Assembly (NCBI RefSeq): GCF_016097555.1
Contig: NC_054707.1
Span: 89,501 to 153,500, forward strand
Length of the DNA stretch: 64,000 nt
Source: Gigantopelta aegis
Taxonomy: Eukaryota; Mollusca; Gastropoda; Neomphalida; Peltospiridae
Reading direction: 5' to 3'
A program made the position numbers and the translations under genes. The notes under the pieces are model-generated. The model ran no database searches and had not been told where the DNA came from. It worked only from the letters and a program-made list of their open reading frames with translations. Numbering within the stretch: position 1 is the first letter of the stretch; each line of letters begins with the position of its first letter. Shown here in pieces: positions 1 to 12,700 of this stretch.

Positions 1-1356
1 TTTGACAGACGGAACTGCAGTCAATAGAGTACGAAGTCGGTTAAAAGTGAGACGTAGATTTGACAGACGGAACTGCAGTCAATAGAGTACGAAGTCGGTT
101 AAAAGTGAGACATAGATTTGACAGACGGAACTGCAGTCAATAGAGTACGAAGTCGGTTAAAAGTGAGACGTAGATTTGACAGACGGTTAAAGGTGAGACG
201 TAGATTTGACAGACGGAACTGCAGTCAATAGAGTACGAAGTCGGTTAAAAGTGAGACGTATAGATTTGACAGACGGAACTGCAGTCAATAGAGTACGAAG
301 TCGGTTAAAAGTGAGACGTAGATTTGACAGACGGATAAAGGAGAGACGTAGATTTGACAGACGGAACTGCAGTCAATAGAGTACGAAGTCGGTTAAAAGT
401 GAGACGTAGATTTGACAGACGGTTAAAGGTGAGACGTAGATTTGACAGACGGAACTGCAGTCAATAGAGTACGAAGTCGGTTAAAAGTGAGACGTAGATT
501 TGACAGACGGAACTGCAGTCAATAGAGTACGAAGTCGGTTAAAAGTGAGACATAGATTTGACAGACGGAACTGCAGTCAATAGAGTACGAAGTCGGTTAA
601 AAGTGAGACATAGATTTGACAGACGGTTAAAGGTGAGACGTAGATTTGACAGACGGAACTGCAGTCAATAGAGTACGAAGTCGGTTAAAAGTGAGACGTA
701 GATTTGACAGACGGTTAAAGGTGAGACGTAGATTTGACAGACGGAACTGCAGTCAATAGAGTACGAAGTCGGTTAAAAGTGAGACGTAGATTTGACAGAC
801 GGTTAAAGGTGAGACGTAGATTTGACAGACGGAACTGCAGTCAATAGAGTACGAAGTCGTTAAAAGTGAGACATAGATTTGACAGACGGAACTTAATAGC
901 AGACGTAGATTTGACAGACGGAACTGCAGTCAATAGAGTACGAAGTCGGTTAAAAGTGAGACGTAGATTTGACAGACGGTTAAAGGTGAGACGTAGATTT
1001 GACAGACGGAACTGCAGTCAATAGAGTACGAAGTCGGTTAAAAGTGAGACGTAGATTTGACAGACGGTTAAAGGTGAGACGTAGATTTGACAGACGGAAC
1101 TGCAGTCAATAGAGTATGAAGTCGGTTAAAAGTGAGACGTAGATTTGACAGACGGTTAAAGGTGAGACGTAGATTTGACAGACGGAACTGCAGTCAATAG
1201 AGTATGAAGTCGGTTAAAAGTGAGACGTAGATTTGACAGACGGAACTGCAGTCAATAGAGTACGAAGTCGGTTAAAAGTGAGACGTAGATTTGACAGACG
1301 GAACTGCAGTCAATAGAGTACGAAATCGGTTAAAAGTAAGACGTAGATTTGACAGA
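1..1356. repeat. 58/30-bp composite minisatellite, cut by the window start
   Basis: A tandem array of about two dozen units. The long unit (about 58 bp) begins TTTGACAGACGGAACTGCAG and ends GTGAGACGTAGA. The short unit (about 30 bp) is the same without the internal segment from AACTGCAG to GAAGTC. Long and short units alternate irregularly, often long-short-long, so the array has a higher-order structure. The last unit ends near 1356 in unique sequence. There is no coding potential, and no relation to a splice site was found. Confidence 0.95.
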
Positions 1357-1659
1357 CGACAGGATAACGACGCGACACAGTTAGCTCATCCAGTCGTATC
1401 CGACATTCACCGGCCACACAGGCGAGGCTCGATCAATAGAGCTCATTAATTCCACTGATTCACAACTTGTCTTCCTCTATTCACGGCTGTTAGATTATGG
1501 AATCAATATATAATAATCTAAGCTTAGCTGATCGGAACTGTTACATGAAGTAATTTGCTTATTGCTCGGGGAGTCGCTGTGCGTGTGCGTGTGCGTGTGC
1601 GTGTGATTGTGCGTGTGATTGTCATCTAAGAGTATTGATGTTCACTGATTACTTGTTTT
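1357..1659. other. Non-coding spacer with short GTGCGT microsatellite
   Basis: No gene seen. A short run of GTGCGT hexamers lies at about 1576-1606. The rest is unique, AT-rich sequence. Confidence 0.6.
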
Positions 1660-3700
1660 ATGGGGGTATGGGGGTGGGGTATTCCCTTGTGGTAGGAATG
1701 TTACGTATTCTATTCTACTGATTACAGAGGGGTATGGGGGTATTCCCTTGTGGTAGGAATGTTACGTATTCTATTCTACTGATTACAGAGGTGTATGGGG
1801 GGTATTCCCTTGTGGTAGGGATGTTACGTATTCTATTCTACTGATTACAGAGGTGTATGGGGGTATCCCTTGTAGTGGGGATATTACGTATTATATTCTA
1901 CTTATAACTTGGGTGTAGGGTGTATTGCCTTGTGTTGGCGATTGTTACATATCATATTCTACTAATTGCCTGACAGTATGGGGGTATTCCCGTATGCTGG
2001 CGTATTACATATTCCCTTGTACTGCAGATTGTTACGTATTACATTCTACTGATTACAAGGATGTGTGGGATATGGGGGGAGGGGGGGGGGTATTCCCCTG
2101 TACTGGAGATTGTTATATATTACATTCTACTGATTACCAGGATGCGTGGGATATGGGGGGGGGGGGATATTCCCTTGTACTGCAGATTGTTACGTATTAC
2201 ATTCTACTGATTACCAGGATGTGTGGGATATGGGGGGGGGGGGGGTATTCCCTTGTACTGCAGATTGTTACGTATTATATTCTACTGATTACCAGGATGT
2301 GTGGGATATAGGGGGGGGAGGGGGATAGTCCCTTGTACTGAACATTGTTACGTATTATATTCTACTGATTACCAGGATGTGTGGGATATGGGGGAGGGGG
2401 GATATTCCCCTGTACTGGAGATTGTTATGTATTATATTCTACTGATTACCAGGATGTGTGGGATATGGGGGAGGGGGGATATTCCCCTGTACTGGAGATT
2501 GTTATGTATTACATTCTACTGATTACCAGGATGTGTGGGATATGGGGGGGGGGGATATTCCCTTGTACTGCAGATTGTTACGTATTACATTCTACTGATT
2601 ACCAGGATGTGGGATATGAAAGGGGGGGGGGGGATATTCCCCTGTATTGGAGATTGTTATGTATTACATTCTACTGATTACCAGGATGTGTGGGATATGG
2701 AGGGGGGGGGGGGATATTCCCTTGTACTGCAGATTGTTACGTATTATATTCTACTGATTACCAGGATGTGGGATATGAAGGGGGGGGGGGATATTCCCCT
2801 GTATTGGAGATTGTTATGTATTACATTCTACTGATTACCAGGATGTGTGGGATATGGAGGGGGGGGGATATTCCCTTGTACTGCAGATTGTTACGTATTA
2901 CATTCTACTGATTACCAGGATGTGTGGGATATGGGGGGGGGGGGGGGGTACTCCCTTGTACTGAAGATTGTTACGTATCACATTCTACTGATTACCAGGA
3001 TGTGTGGGATATGGGGTGGGGGGAGATATTCCCTTGTACTGCAGATTGTTACGTATCACATTCTACTGATTACCAGGATGTGTGGGATATGGGGGGGGGG
3101 GAGATATTCCCTTGTACTGCAGATTGTTACGTATTACATTCTACTGATTACCAGGATGTGTGGGATATGGGGGGGGGGGGGATATTCCCTTGTACTGCAG
3201 ATTGTTACGTATTACATTCTACTGATTACCAGGATGTGTGGGATATGGGGGGGGGGGGAGATATCCCCCTGTACTGGAGATTGTTACGTATTACATTCTA
3301 CTGATTACCAGGATGTGTGGGATATGAGGGGGGGGGGGGATACTCCCTTGTACTGAAGATTGTTACATATCACATTCTACTGATTACCAGGATGTGTGGG
3401 ATATGGGGGGGGGGGGATATTCCCCTGTACTGGAGATTATTATGTATTACATTCTACTGAATACCAGGATGTGTGGGATATGGGGGGGGGGGGGGGGTAT
3501 TCCCTTGTACTGCAGATTGTTACGTATTATATTCTACTGATTATCAGGATGTGTGGGATATGGGGGGGGGGGGTATTCCCTTGTACTGCAGATTGTTACG
3601 TATTACATCCTACTGAATACTGGCTGTATGGGGTATTGGGGGGGGGGGGGGGTATTCCTTTGTGGTGGGAATGTTACGTATTATTTTCTACTGATTACTT
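1660..3700. repeat. G-tract minisatellite, unit about 65-80 bp
   Basis: About 25 tandem units. Each carries a conserved core (TATTCCCTTGTACTGCAG, GATTGTTACGTATTAC, TCTACTGATTACCAGG) followed by a G homopolymer of 5-15 bases. The first units (1660-1990) are more diverged: GTGGTAGGAATG replaces the GTACTGCAG segment. Several long translations run through the array in all three forward frames, but they are products of the repeat and not genes. Confidence 0.95.
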
Positions 3701-3915
3701 GTGTGTATATATATATATATGTGTGTGTGCGTGTGTGTGTGTGTGCGTGTGTATGTGTGTGTGTATGTGTGTATGTGTGTGCCTGTGTCTGTGCGTGTGT
3801 GTGTCTGTGTGTGTGTCTGTCTGTGTGTATGTGTCTGTGTGTGTGTGTTGTGTGTGTATGTGTGTGTGTGTATGTTTGTGTGTGTGTCTGTGTGTGTCTG
3901 TGTGTATGTTTGTGT

Positions 3916-4002
<87 letters not shown>

Positions 4003-4066
4003 TGTGTGTGTGTGTGTTGTGTGTGTGTGTGTGTGTGTGTGTGTGTCTGTCTGTGTGTATGTGTGT

Positions 4067-4123
<57 letters not shown>

Positions 4124-4124
4124 T

Positions 4125-4175
<51 letters not shown>
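3700..4175. repeat. (TG)n microsatellite, about 475 bp
   Basis: Nearly pure TG/CA dinucleotide repeat with scattered TC, TA and TT interruptions. It lies inside one unit of the surrounding G-tract minisatellite, whose core resumes at about 4176. Long Cys/Val-rich translations here are artefacts. Confidence 0.97.
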
Positions 4176-4176
<1 letters not shown>

Positions 4177-4345
4177 CCCTTGTACTGAGGATGATTACGT
4201 ATTATATCCTACTGGTTGCTGGGGTGTATAGGGGCGGAGTATTCCCGTGTGATGGACAATATTTCGTTTTATACCCTACTCATAACTTTGGTGTATGGGG
4301 TAGGGGGGGGGGGTATTCCCGTCTGCGTGAAACTACACATCATTA
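4176..4345. repeat. Diverged tail of the G-tract minisatellite
   Basis: Two further units recognisable by TTCCCTTGTACTG, GATTACGTATTA and a G run at 4301-4311. Short GTTGAGTGAG-type repeats follow at about 4366-4412. Confidence 0.8.
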
Positions 4346-4412
4346 AAGTGACTTGCTCGAGTGTTTGAGGTTGAGTGAGGTTGAGTGAGGTTAAGCGAGG
4401 TTGAGTGAGGGC

Positions 4413-5016
4413 GATCCATCGTTGTGTTAGCACTGCACATTTTCCCTGATTCCTCTAACTGAGTATCGCCGTCGCATCTCCTTGCAGTACACCTCCCCCA
4501 TTATGACCTCCCTCCGTCATGAAGTCTGGCGCGTAATAATTACAACTGTCACGTCTCCCAGGACACTCCAAGCTGACTGACACACGGTCGTTACAGATCT
4601 AAATGAACAACACCAGTCCATCTTCATCCCATTTCACGCGAATCTTCCTTCACGTTTTGTTTCGAGTACAGCACGACGCGGACAACGACATAACTCAATT
4701 TGTCACTGCTAGCGAGGGACGGCACAATGATAACATGGACGTGCGAAATAGTGAATAGCACTCGAACTGATCACCAATAACATAACGGAAGATGCTAGCA
4801 GGGAGCAATTATAAATATTAGTTTGCCTTTCAATTGGGTGGGGGTGGGTGGTGGATTTTCGAAGTCTTCAGAGGAAAGGGAAACGATAATTCATCTTTTT
4901 AAATATCGATTTTGGTGGCAAACTTCGGAAGTATGCATTTTTAAATCACTAGATACCGTATACTTGTAACCATAAAAAGATAATAGTTTGGTATACAAAC
5001 CTGACAAAAATACTTA
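4413..5016. other. Non-coding unique sequence
   Basis: No exon, RNA gene or clear repeat recognised. Ordinary AT-rich intergenic or intronic DNA. Confidence 0.5.
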
Positions 5017-5249
5017 ATGCTAGGATCAGACTACCAACTGCCACGACACAGTTGGCCAACTTTCTGCTGTGACGACTTCTACGACTGTCCAGTTGCTAGT
5101 CTGAGCGTTCTTACAACTTGATTCTCGTCGTATAGCCCATCAGCTGTTAATCTGAGCGCACCCGTCGTAAGTCGGGAGTTGGGGATATTACAACGCAACC
5201 GTCGAGTTGACCAACTTCGTCGTGACAGTTGACAGTCTTACCCTAGCAT
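5017..5249. mobile_element. MITE with TA target duplication
   Basis: A 233-bp non-coding element. The left end starts ATGCTAGGATCAGACT. The right end, read in reverse complement, starts ATGCTAGGGTAAGACT. The similarity continues inward over about 45 bp through CAACTG and CACGAC. TA lies immediately outside both ends (5015-5016 and 5250-5251), which fits a Tc1/mariner-type target duplication. The terminal inverted repeats and TA flanks are seen directly; the superfamily is inferred. Confidence 0.75.
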
Positions 5250-5404
5250 TACAGCTCACTATCGTTTCCTCGCCTCCTAGGCATGGGTTCAGTACACGAG
5301 AGAAACGTTAATGGCATAAATAAACTTGCAAGATGACAGTGATATTTTTAAAAACGGCGCCAGTTTGCCAAACGCAACCGATTAAATGATTTTCTTTTTT
5401 AACA

Positions 5405-5720
5405 CGGGGCGGGCCGTAGCCCAGCGGTACAGCGCTCGCTTAATGCGCGGTCGGTTTGGGATCGATCCCCTTCGGTGGGCCCTTTGGGTTATTTCTCGTT
5501 CCAGCCAGTGCACCACGACTGGTATATCAAAGGCCGTTGTATGTGCTATCCTGTCTGTGGGATGGTGCATATAAAAGATCCCTTGCTACTAATGGAAAAA
5601 TGTAGCGGGTTTCCTCTCCAAGACTATTTTTCAAATTACCAAAACTTTGACATCCAATAGCCAATGATTAATATATCAACGTTCTCTAGTGGTGTCGTTA
5701 AACAAAACAAACTTTAACTT
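5405..5720 (+). mobile_element. tRNA-derived SINE, full length
   Basis: The head has an A-box-like TAGCCCAGCGG and a B-box-like GGGATCGATCCCC (matches GWTCRANNC), then the core shared by most SINEs in this window (CCAGTGCACCACGACTGG, AAAGATCCCTTGCTAC, GTAGCGGGTTTCCTC). The tail ends GGTGTCGTTAAACAAAAC. It is the reference full-length plus-strand copy for the main SINE family here. Confidence 0.9.
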
Positions 5721-5857
5721 TTCTTTTTAACAATAGTTGATTTAATCAATAGGGAATGTTATTTCACGTATCTGTAATATTTATTTATTGTATGTATATA
5801 AGTATATGTATTCGCGAAAAACGGTTCTTATCAAGAAAACCCCCCAGAAGAAAAAGA

Positions 5858-5990
5858 AGTTTGTTTGTTTTGTTTAAGGACACCAGTAGAGCACATTGAT
5901 TAATTAATCATCGGCTATTGGATGTCAAACATATGGTAATTCTGACTCGTAGTCATCAGAGAAAACCCGCTATATTTTTCCTGATACATG
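5858..5990 (-). mobile_element. SINE, 3'-end fragment
   Basis: Reverse-oriented tail and 3' core of the main SINE family: the reverse of GTTTAACGACACC, then GAGCACATTGATTAATTAAT and CATCGGCTATTGGATGTC. The tRNA head is absent. Confidence 0.85.
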
Positions 5991-6838
5991 GAATCTTTAA
6001 TGTGTGATGTGTAATGTTGTTGAGTGTTGTTTTTTTTTTGGAGGGGTTGGGTATTTTTATTACTGTAATTTATTATGTAATATATGTCTGTCAATGGTAC
6101 TAATGCCAATATAAAAGTAAAGAATTAACTAAAAACACTTTCAGTGTTGGGGCACCCGCTTCCGCATATGTACAAAGTAATGATTATTATAGCATGTCTT
6201 GAAGAAGACAAAAAAACCAACAACAAAAACCCCCACACGCACGCACACAAATATGGACTGACCGATTTAGGCTTTGGCTTGACCATGTGTTATGAAGAAG
6301 ATGACTCAAGTGGTATTATAACATGACTGAAATTGTCTTGTAAAGGAAACACAGATTGTATATGGCTTGACCACGGGTTATTAAACAGACGACTACTGAT
6401 AAGTGGTTTTATTACGTGACTGAAACTGTTTTTAAGGGTCTTCTTTTGTTTCAATCTCGTCGACTGAGGAAATCAAAGAAACCTCGAAGGGGAGCAAAAA
6501 GTGCTACTCGTCACGTGCCGGAAAATGACGAAGAGTTCCGACGTGTTTGATGGCCGTGAACCACGTAACAGACGGACCCCCAGTCGGCCAATCAAATTGA
6601 TTTCCACTGAATCGTTACTGTTCGCCGACTGTGTACATTTACTCAAGATTAAAGGAACATTTCTCGTTTTCTTCTTCAAACCCAGATGAAAGCTTGCTTA
6701 CCATCTTCTTGATGCAGCCAATGAGTTGATTGAAACACCAGCCTGGAACTCGTCAGTGTATTCTGACAGACAATCACGATCTTAGCTAGTTTCTAGAAGA
6801 TCACATTACGCTGACCTGTTGATAGTAATCTATATAGA

Positions 6839-6885
6839 AATAAAATTGCAGGCCTAGTAGTAGTAGCGACAGCAACAGCAGCAGT

Positions 6886-6930
<45 letters not shown>

Positions 6931-7070
6931 CTACTAGTAGTAGTAGTAGTAGCAGCAGCAGCAGTAGCAGCAGTAGTAGTAGCAGTAACAGTAGCATCAG
7001 TAGTAGTAGTAGCAGCAGTAGCAGTAGCAGTAGTAACAGTAACAGTAACAGTAAAAACAACAGTAACAGT
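6839..7070. repeat. Trinucleotide (GTA/GCA)n repeat
   Basis: About 230 bp of AGT/AGC/AAC trinucleotides. Leucine-, threonine- or alanine-rich translations on the minus strand come only from the triplet periodicity. Confidence 0.93.
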
Positions 7071-7121
7071 GCGTGGGTTTAGTCTCTGCTGTATGGTACA
7101 GTTTTTGTGCATTCGTTTGTT

Positions 7122-7440
7122 TTCGTAGCCCAGTGGTAAAACGTTCGCTTGATGCGCGGTCGGTCTGGGATCGATCCCCGTCAGTGGGACCATTGAGCTA
7201 TATCTCGCTCCAGCCAGTGCACCACGACTGGTATATCAAAGGCCGTGGTATGTGTTATCCTGTCTGTGGGATGGTGCATATAAAAGATCCCTTGCTGCTA
7301 ATCGAAAAAGAGTATCCCATTAAGTGGCGACAGCGGGTTTCCTCTCTCAATATCTGTGTGGACCTTAACCGTATGTCCGACGCCATATAACCGTAAACAA
7401 AAATGTGTTGAGTGCGTCGTTAAATAAAACATTTCCTTCC
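7122..7440 (+). mobile_element. tRNA-derived SINE, second tail type
   Basis: The same head (TAGCCCAGTGG, GGGATCGATCCCC) and core as the 5405 copy. From the 3' core onward it switches to a different tail: TAAGTGGCGACAGCGG, then GTCCGACGCCATATAACC, ending GTGCGTCGTTAAATAAAAC. This defines a second subfamily that shares head and core but not tail. Confidence 0.88.
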
Positions 7441-7816
7441 TTGTCTGTTTTCTGCGTAGGTTTATAATCCATTGCGTCAAAATTGCGTCAAAATTGGCAT
7501 GTCCTCTATAATGAATAATGCGATTTCAACCAATATGAGGACATATTATTAACTTTCAAGCCCAAACAAACTCCCATAATATTTTGTTTACCAACATATA
7601 TTCATTATCAATAAACACATTACTATGCAATTGTAAAAAAATATATATTTTAAAATCTCATTTTTAATACAGTGGAAGACAAAATCCCGGAACAGCCAAG
7701 GTAGGCACAGTTACTAGTGATCGATAAAGCAGCATGAGCGTACGAGACGGGGAGCGTGCGAGAAGGGGGGAGGGGGGGGGGGGGGGGCAGTTGCAATTGC
7801 CTTCCTAGTAATGGAG

Positions 7817-8040
7817 CAAACCTCAAAGTCGGGCAAAAATGATAGAGATATTTGGGGAAAATGTGCTAATCTGAGATATTTTTACCCTCAAAATTAGTTG
7901 TAATCCATGTAAAAATGCGTAGTGATTCATTTGCAACCCTATATAGCTGTTTGGTAGTAGTGCTAATATGAAGAAATGTTATGCAGATTCGAGCATTTTC
8001 ATTTAATTCAGGCAAAAATCAGCATGCCCCCCCCCCCCCC
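7817..8040. repeat. Interspersed repeat, copy 1 of 2
   Basis: About 220 bp that recurs with moderate divergence at about 24030-24275. Shared blocks include AAAAATGCGTAG, ATAGCTGTTTGG, GTGCTAATATGAA (or AATGCTAATATGAA) and CATTTAATTC, and both copies end in a C-run. There is no coding region. The class is unknown. A poly-G run lies just upstream at about 7767-7787. Confidence 0.7.
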
Positions 8041-8062
8041 AACAATGGGAGCCCGTACTCCT

Positions 8063-9385
8063 ATGTAAAGCAGTATATAGATACGTAAAGCGGTATATAG
8101 ATACGTAAAGCAGTATATAGATACGTAAAGCAGTATATAGATACGTAAAGCACTATATAGATACGTAAAGCGGTATATAGATACGTAAAGCACTATATAG
8201 ATACGTAAAGCGGTATATAGATACGTAAAGCAGTATATAGATACATAAAGCACTATATAGATACGTAAAACGGTATATAGATACGTAAAGCAGTATATAG
8301 ATGTAAAGCAGTATTTAGATACATAAAGCAGTGTATATAGATACATAAAGCACTATATAGATACGTAAAGCAGTATATAGATAAGTAAAGCGGTATATAG
8401 ATGCATAAAGCACTATATAGATACGTAAAGCAGTATATAGATACGTAAAGCAGTATATAGATACATAAAGCACTACATAGATACGTAAAACGGTATATAG
8501 ATACGTAAAATAGTATATAGATACGTAAAGCAGTATATAGATACGTAAATCGGTATATAGATACGTAAAGCGGTATATAGATACGTAAAGCAGTATATAA
8601 CTACATAAAGCACTATATAGATACGTAAATCGGTATATAGATACGTAAAGCAGTATATAGATGCATAAAGCACTATATAGATACGTAAAGCAGTATATAG
8701 ATACGTAAAATAGTATATAGATACATAAAGCAGTATATAGATACGTAAAGCACTATATAGATACGTAAAATAGTATATAGATACGTAAAGCAGTATATAG
8801 ATACGTAAAATAGTATATAGATACATAAAGCAGTATATAGATACGTAAAATAGTATATAGATACATAAAGCAGTATATAGATACATAAAGCAGTATATAT
8901 ATACATAAAGCAGTATATAGATACGTAAAGCACTATATAGATACGTAAAATAGTATATACATACATAAAGCAGTATATAGATACATAAAGCACTATATAG
9001 ATACGTAAAACAGTATTTAGATACGAAAAACAGTATTTAGATACGTAAAGCAGTATATAGATACGTAAAACACTATATAGATACGTAAAGCAGTATATAG
9101 ATACGTAAAGCAGTATATAGATACATAAAGCACTATATAGATACATAAAGCAGTATATAGAGTCGTAAAGCACTATATAGATACGTAAAACACTATATAG
9201 ATACATAAAGCAGTATATAGATACGTAAAGCACTATATAGATAAGTAAAATAGTATATAGATACATAAAGCAGTATATAGATACGTAAAATAGTATATAG
9301 ATACATAAAGCACTATATAGATACATAAAGCAGTATATAGCTACATAAAGCAGTATATAGATACATAAAGCAGTATATAGCTACT
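8063..9385. repeat. 20-bp satellite array (about 66 copies)
   Basis: Unit ATACGTAAAGCAGTATATAG, 20 bp with very few length changes. Variants alternate CAGTATATAG, CACTATATAG, CGGTATATAG and TAGTATATAG, and ACGT with ACAT. Tyr/Leu/Ile-rich minus-strand translations arise because three units make 60 bp and contain no stop in one frame. I do not treat them as genes. Confidence 0.97.
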
Positions 9386-9797
9386 ACAGGTAGAACTGCT
9401 CGCCGTGCTATACGTGGCTGTGCCATCAGTTGTCTTCGCCTCTGTATCAAGAAGAAAAAGTTAACCTATGAAATTTGATGGAAATGTTTAAACAAAGTGT
9501 AGTTTTTAAAATATTTATTTACACTGAAATGTTTCGTCAAAATATGTTATACGAGTTGGTATGGGCATAAAACTTACCAATATGCTGTTACATGCGTTTT
9601 TACTTGATCATTATGGAGTTGATTGAAAATACATGATTGAATTTGTAAATAAAAAGATTTTAAAAAATGTGTGGAGTTTTATGCCAATGTCTCGGGTCCC
9701 TTGCATGAGTTTTTACTTTATCATAATGGAGTTTTCTGCCAATGTATCGGGTCCCTTGTGACGCAAACGGCCCAAAGTCTCCGCTGTCTGCTTTCAG
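9386..9797. other. Upstream flank / intron of the Ly6-type gene
   Basis: Non-coding. It contains an imperfect direct repeat of about 60 bp (TGGAGTTTTATGCCAATG at about 9672 and TGGAGTTTTCTGCCAATG at about 9727). It ends in a 3' splice site, CTGCTTTCAG, at 9788-9797. No signal-peptide exon was recognised upstream within the window. Confidence 0.5.
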
Positions 9798-12700
9798 TCT
9801 GGAGTCTCCGGTGCTACGTGTGTGACAACTCGGCGAACGGGGCGTGTGGCGAATATTTCAAGATGTATCAGTTCAAAGCGCTCAACTGTCCCGGATCAGA
9901 CTTCAAGTGTGGCAAACAGACCCAGCCTCCTCTACCAGGTGAGTCAGTACCATGTCCCTGGTCAGACGTCAAGTGTGGCAAACAGACCCAGCCCCCTCTC
10001 TCAGGTGAGTCAGTACCATGTTCCTGGTCAGACGTCAAGTGTGGCAAACAGACCCAGCCCCCTCTACCAGGTGAGTCAGTACCATGTCCCTGGTCAGACG
10101 TCAAGTGTGGCAAACAGACCCAGCCCCCTCTACCAGGTGAGTCAGTACCATGTCCCTGGTCAGACTTCAAATGTGGCAAACAGACCCAGCCTCCTCTCCC
10201 AGGTGAGTCAGTACGATGTCCCTGGTCAGACGTCAATTGTGGCACACAGACCCAGCCGCCTCTCCCAGGTGAGTCAGTACCAGGTCCCTGGTCAGACTTC
10301 AAGTGTGGCAAACAGACCCAGCCCCCTCTCTCAGGTGAGTCAGTACCATGTTCCTGGTCAGACGTCAAGTGTGGCAAACAGACCCAGCCCCCTCTACCAG
10401 GTGAGTCAGTACCATGTCCCTGGTCAGACGTCAAGTGTGGCAAACAGACCCAGCCCCCTCTACCAGGTGAGTCAGTACCATGTCCCTGGTCAGACTTCAA
10501 ATGTGGCAAACAGACCCAGCCTCCTCTCCCAGGTGAGTCAGTACCATGTCCCTGGTCAGACGTCAAGTGTGGCAAACAGACCCAGCCGCCTCTCCCAGGT
10601 GAGTCAGTACCAGGTCCCTGGTCAGACTTCAAATGTGGCAAACAGACCCAGCCTCTTCTCCCAGGTGAGTCAGTACCATGTCCCTGGTCAGACTTCAAGT
10701 GTGGCAAGCAAACCCAGCCTCCTCTCCCAGGTGAGTCAGTACCATGTCCCTGGTCAGACGTCAAGTGTGGCAAGCAGACCCAACCTCCTGTCCCAGGTGA
10801 GTCAGTACCATGTCCCTGGCCAGACGTCAAGTGTGGCAAACAGACCCAGCCGACTCTCCCAGGTGAGTCAGTACCATGTCCCTGGTCAGACGTCAAGTGT
10901 GGCAAACAGACCCAGCCGCCTCTCTCAGGTGAGTCAGTACCATGTCCCTGGTCAGACGTCAAGTGTGGCAAACAGACCCAGCCCCCTCTCCCAGGTGAGT
11001 CAGTACCATGTCCCTGATCAGGCTTCAAGTGTGGTAAACAGACCCAGCCGCCTCTCCCAGGTGAGTCAGTACCATGTCCCTGGTCAGACGTCAAGTGTGG
11101 CAAACAGACCCAGCCCCCTCTCCCAGGTGAGTCAGTACCATGTCCCTGATCAGGCTTCAAGTGTGGTAAACAGACCCAGCCCCCTCTCTCAGGTGAGTCA
11201 GTACCATGTCCCTGGTCAGACTTCAAGTGTGACAAACAGACCCAGCCCCCTCTCTCAGGTGAGTCAGTACCATGTTCCTGGTCAGACGTCAAGTGTGGCA
11301 AACAGACCCAGCCCCCTCTCTCAGGTGAGTCAGTACCATGTTCCTGGTCAGACGTCAAGTGTGGCAAACAGACCCAGCCCCCTCTACCAGGTGAGTCAGT
11401 ACCATGTCCCTGGTCAGACGTCAAGTGTGGCAAACAGACCCAGCCCCCTCTACCAGGTGAGTCAGTACCATGTCCCTGGTCAGACGTCAAGTGTGGCAAA
11501 CAGACCCAGCCCCCTCTACCAGGTGAGTCAGTACCATGCCCCTGGTCAGACGTCAAGTGTGGCAAACAGACCCAGCCTCCTCTCCCAGGTGAGTCAGTAC
11601 CATGTCCCTGGTCAGACTTCAAGTGTGGCAAACAGACCCAGCCTCCTCTCCCAGGTGAGTCAGTACCATGTCTCTGGTCAGACGTCAAGTGTGGCAAACA
11701 GACCCAGCCCCCTCTCCCAGGTGAGTCAGTACCATGTCCCTGATCTGGCTTCAAGTGTGGCAAACAGACCCAGCCGACTCTCCCAGGTGAGTCAGTACCA
11801 TGTCCCTGGTCAGACTTTAAGTGTGGCAAGCAGACCCAGCCTCCTCTCCCAGGTGAGTCAGTACCATGTCCCTGGTCAGACGTCAAGTGTGGCAAGCAGA
11901 CCCAGCCTCCTCTCCCAGGTGAGTCAGTACCATGTCCCTGGCCAGACTTCAAGTGTGGCAAACAGACCCAGCCTCCTCTCCCAGGTGAGTCAGTACCATG
12001 TCTCTGGTCAGACGTCAATTGTGGCAAACAGACCCAGCCCCCTCTCCCAGGTGAGTCAGTACCATGTCCCTGATCAGGCTTCAAGTGTGGTAAACAGACC
12101 CAGCCCCCTCTCTCAGGTGAGTCAGTACCATGTCCCTGGTCAGACGTCAAGTGTGGCAAACAGACCCAGCCCCCTCTCCCAGGTGAGTCAGTACCATGTC
12201 CCTGATCTGGCTTCAAGTGTGGTAAACAGACCCAGCCCCCTCTCTCAGGTGAGTCAGTACCATGTCCCTGGTCAGACTTCAAGTGTGATAAACAGACCCA
12301 ACCCCCTCTACCAGGTGAATTAAATACACGGTAACCAGTATCTCAAACCTATGGTGGCATAAAACTGCCATTGACTTAACGACGTGATTTAGAAACGTCT
12401 CTACCAGATGGTATCTTTCTAGGCGTTTTGTTAGTATAACGATATACTAAGCCAACATAATGGGAGTGTATCACATGTTCAAACCTTACCCTAACCCTAC
12501 CCCTACCTTTAACTCTTTAGTTATATGATAATGTCGATGGCAGTTCTATGCCAAAATACTAACCTCACTTAATACGTTATACGCAGATATAGAAGTATGA
12601 TGAACTACGAAATATTTTACTATATTTGTAGGAGGCTGGGTGTAACGTTATTCTATATTTGTAGGAGGCTAAATGTGACATGTTATTCTCTATTTGCAGG

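Noticed and set aside
3396-4346. Cys/Val-rich open frames over the (TG)n tract
   Set aside because: Dinucleotide repeat translation; no gene.
6473-6689. Overlapping 60-70-codon frames on both strands
   Set aside because: No recognisable family, and both strands are equally open; left unannotated.
8008-9326. Tyr/Leu/Ile-rich minus-strand open frames
   Set aside because: Produced by a 20-bp satellite; no start context, splice structure or family resemblance.
9822-12323. Open frames of over 800 codons on both strands (SQVSQYHVPGQTSS-type and GWVCLPHL-type repeats)
   Set aside because: They are by-products of a 66-bp unit, which is divisible by three: a unit with no stop in a frame stays open for the whole array. 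The same DNA is better explained as repeated exon end plus 5' splice site.
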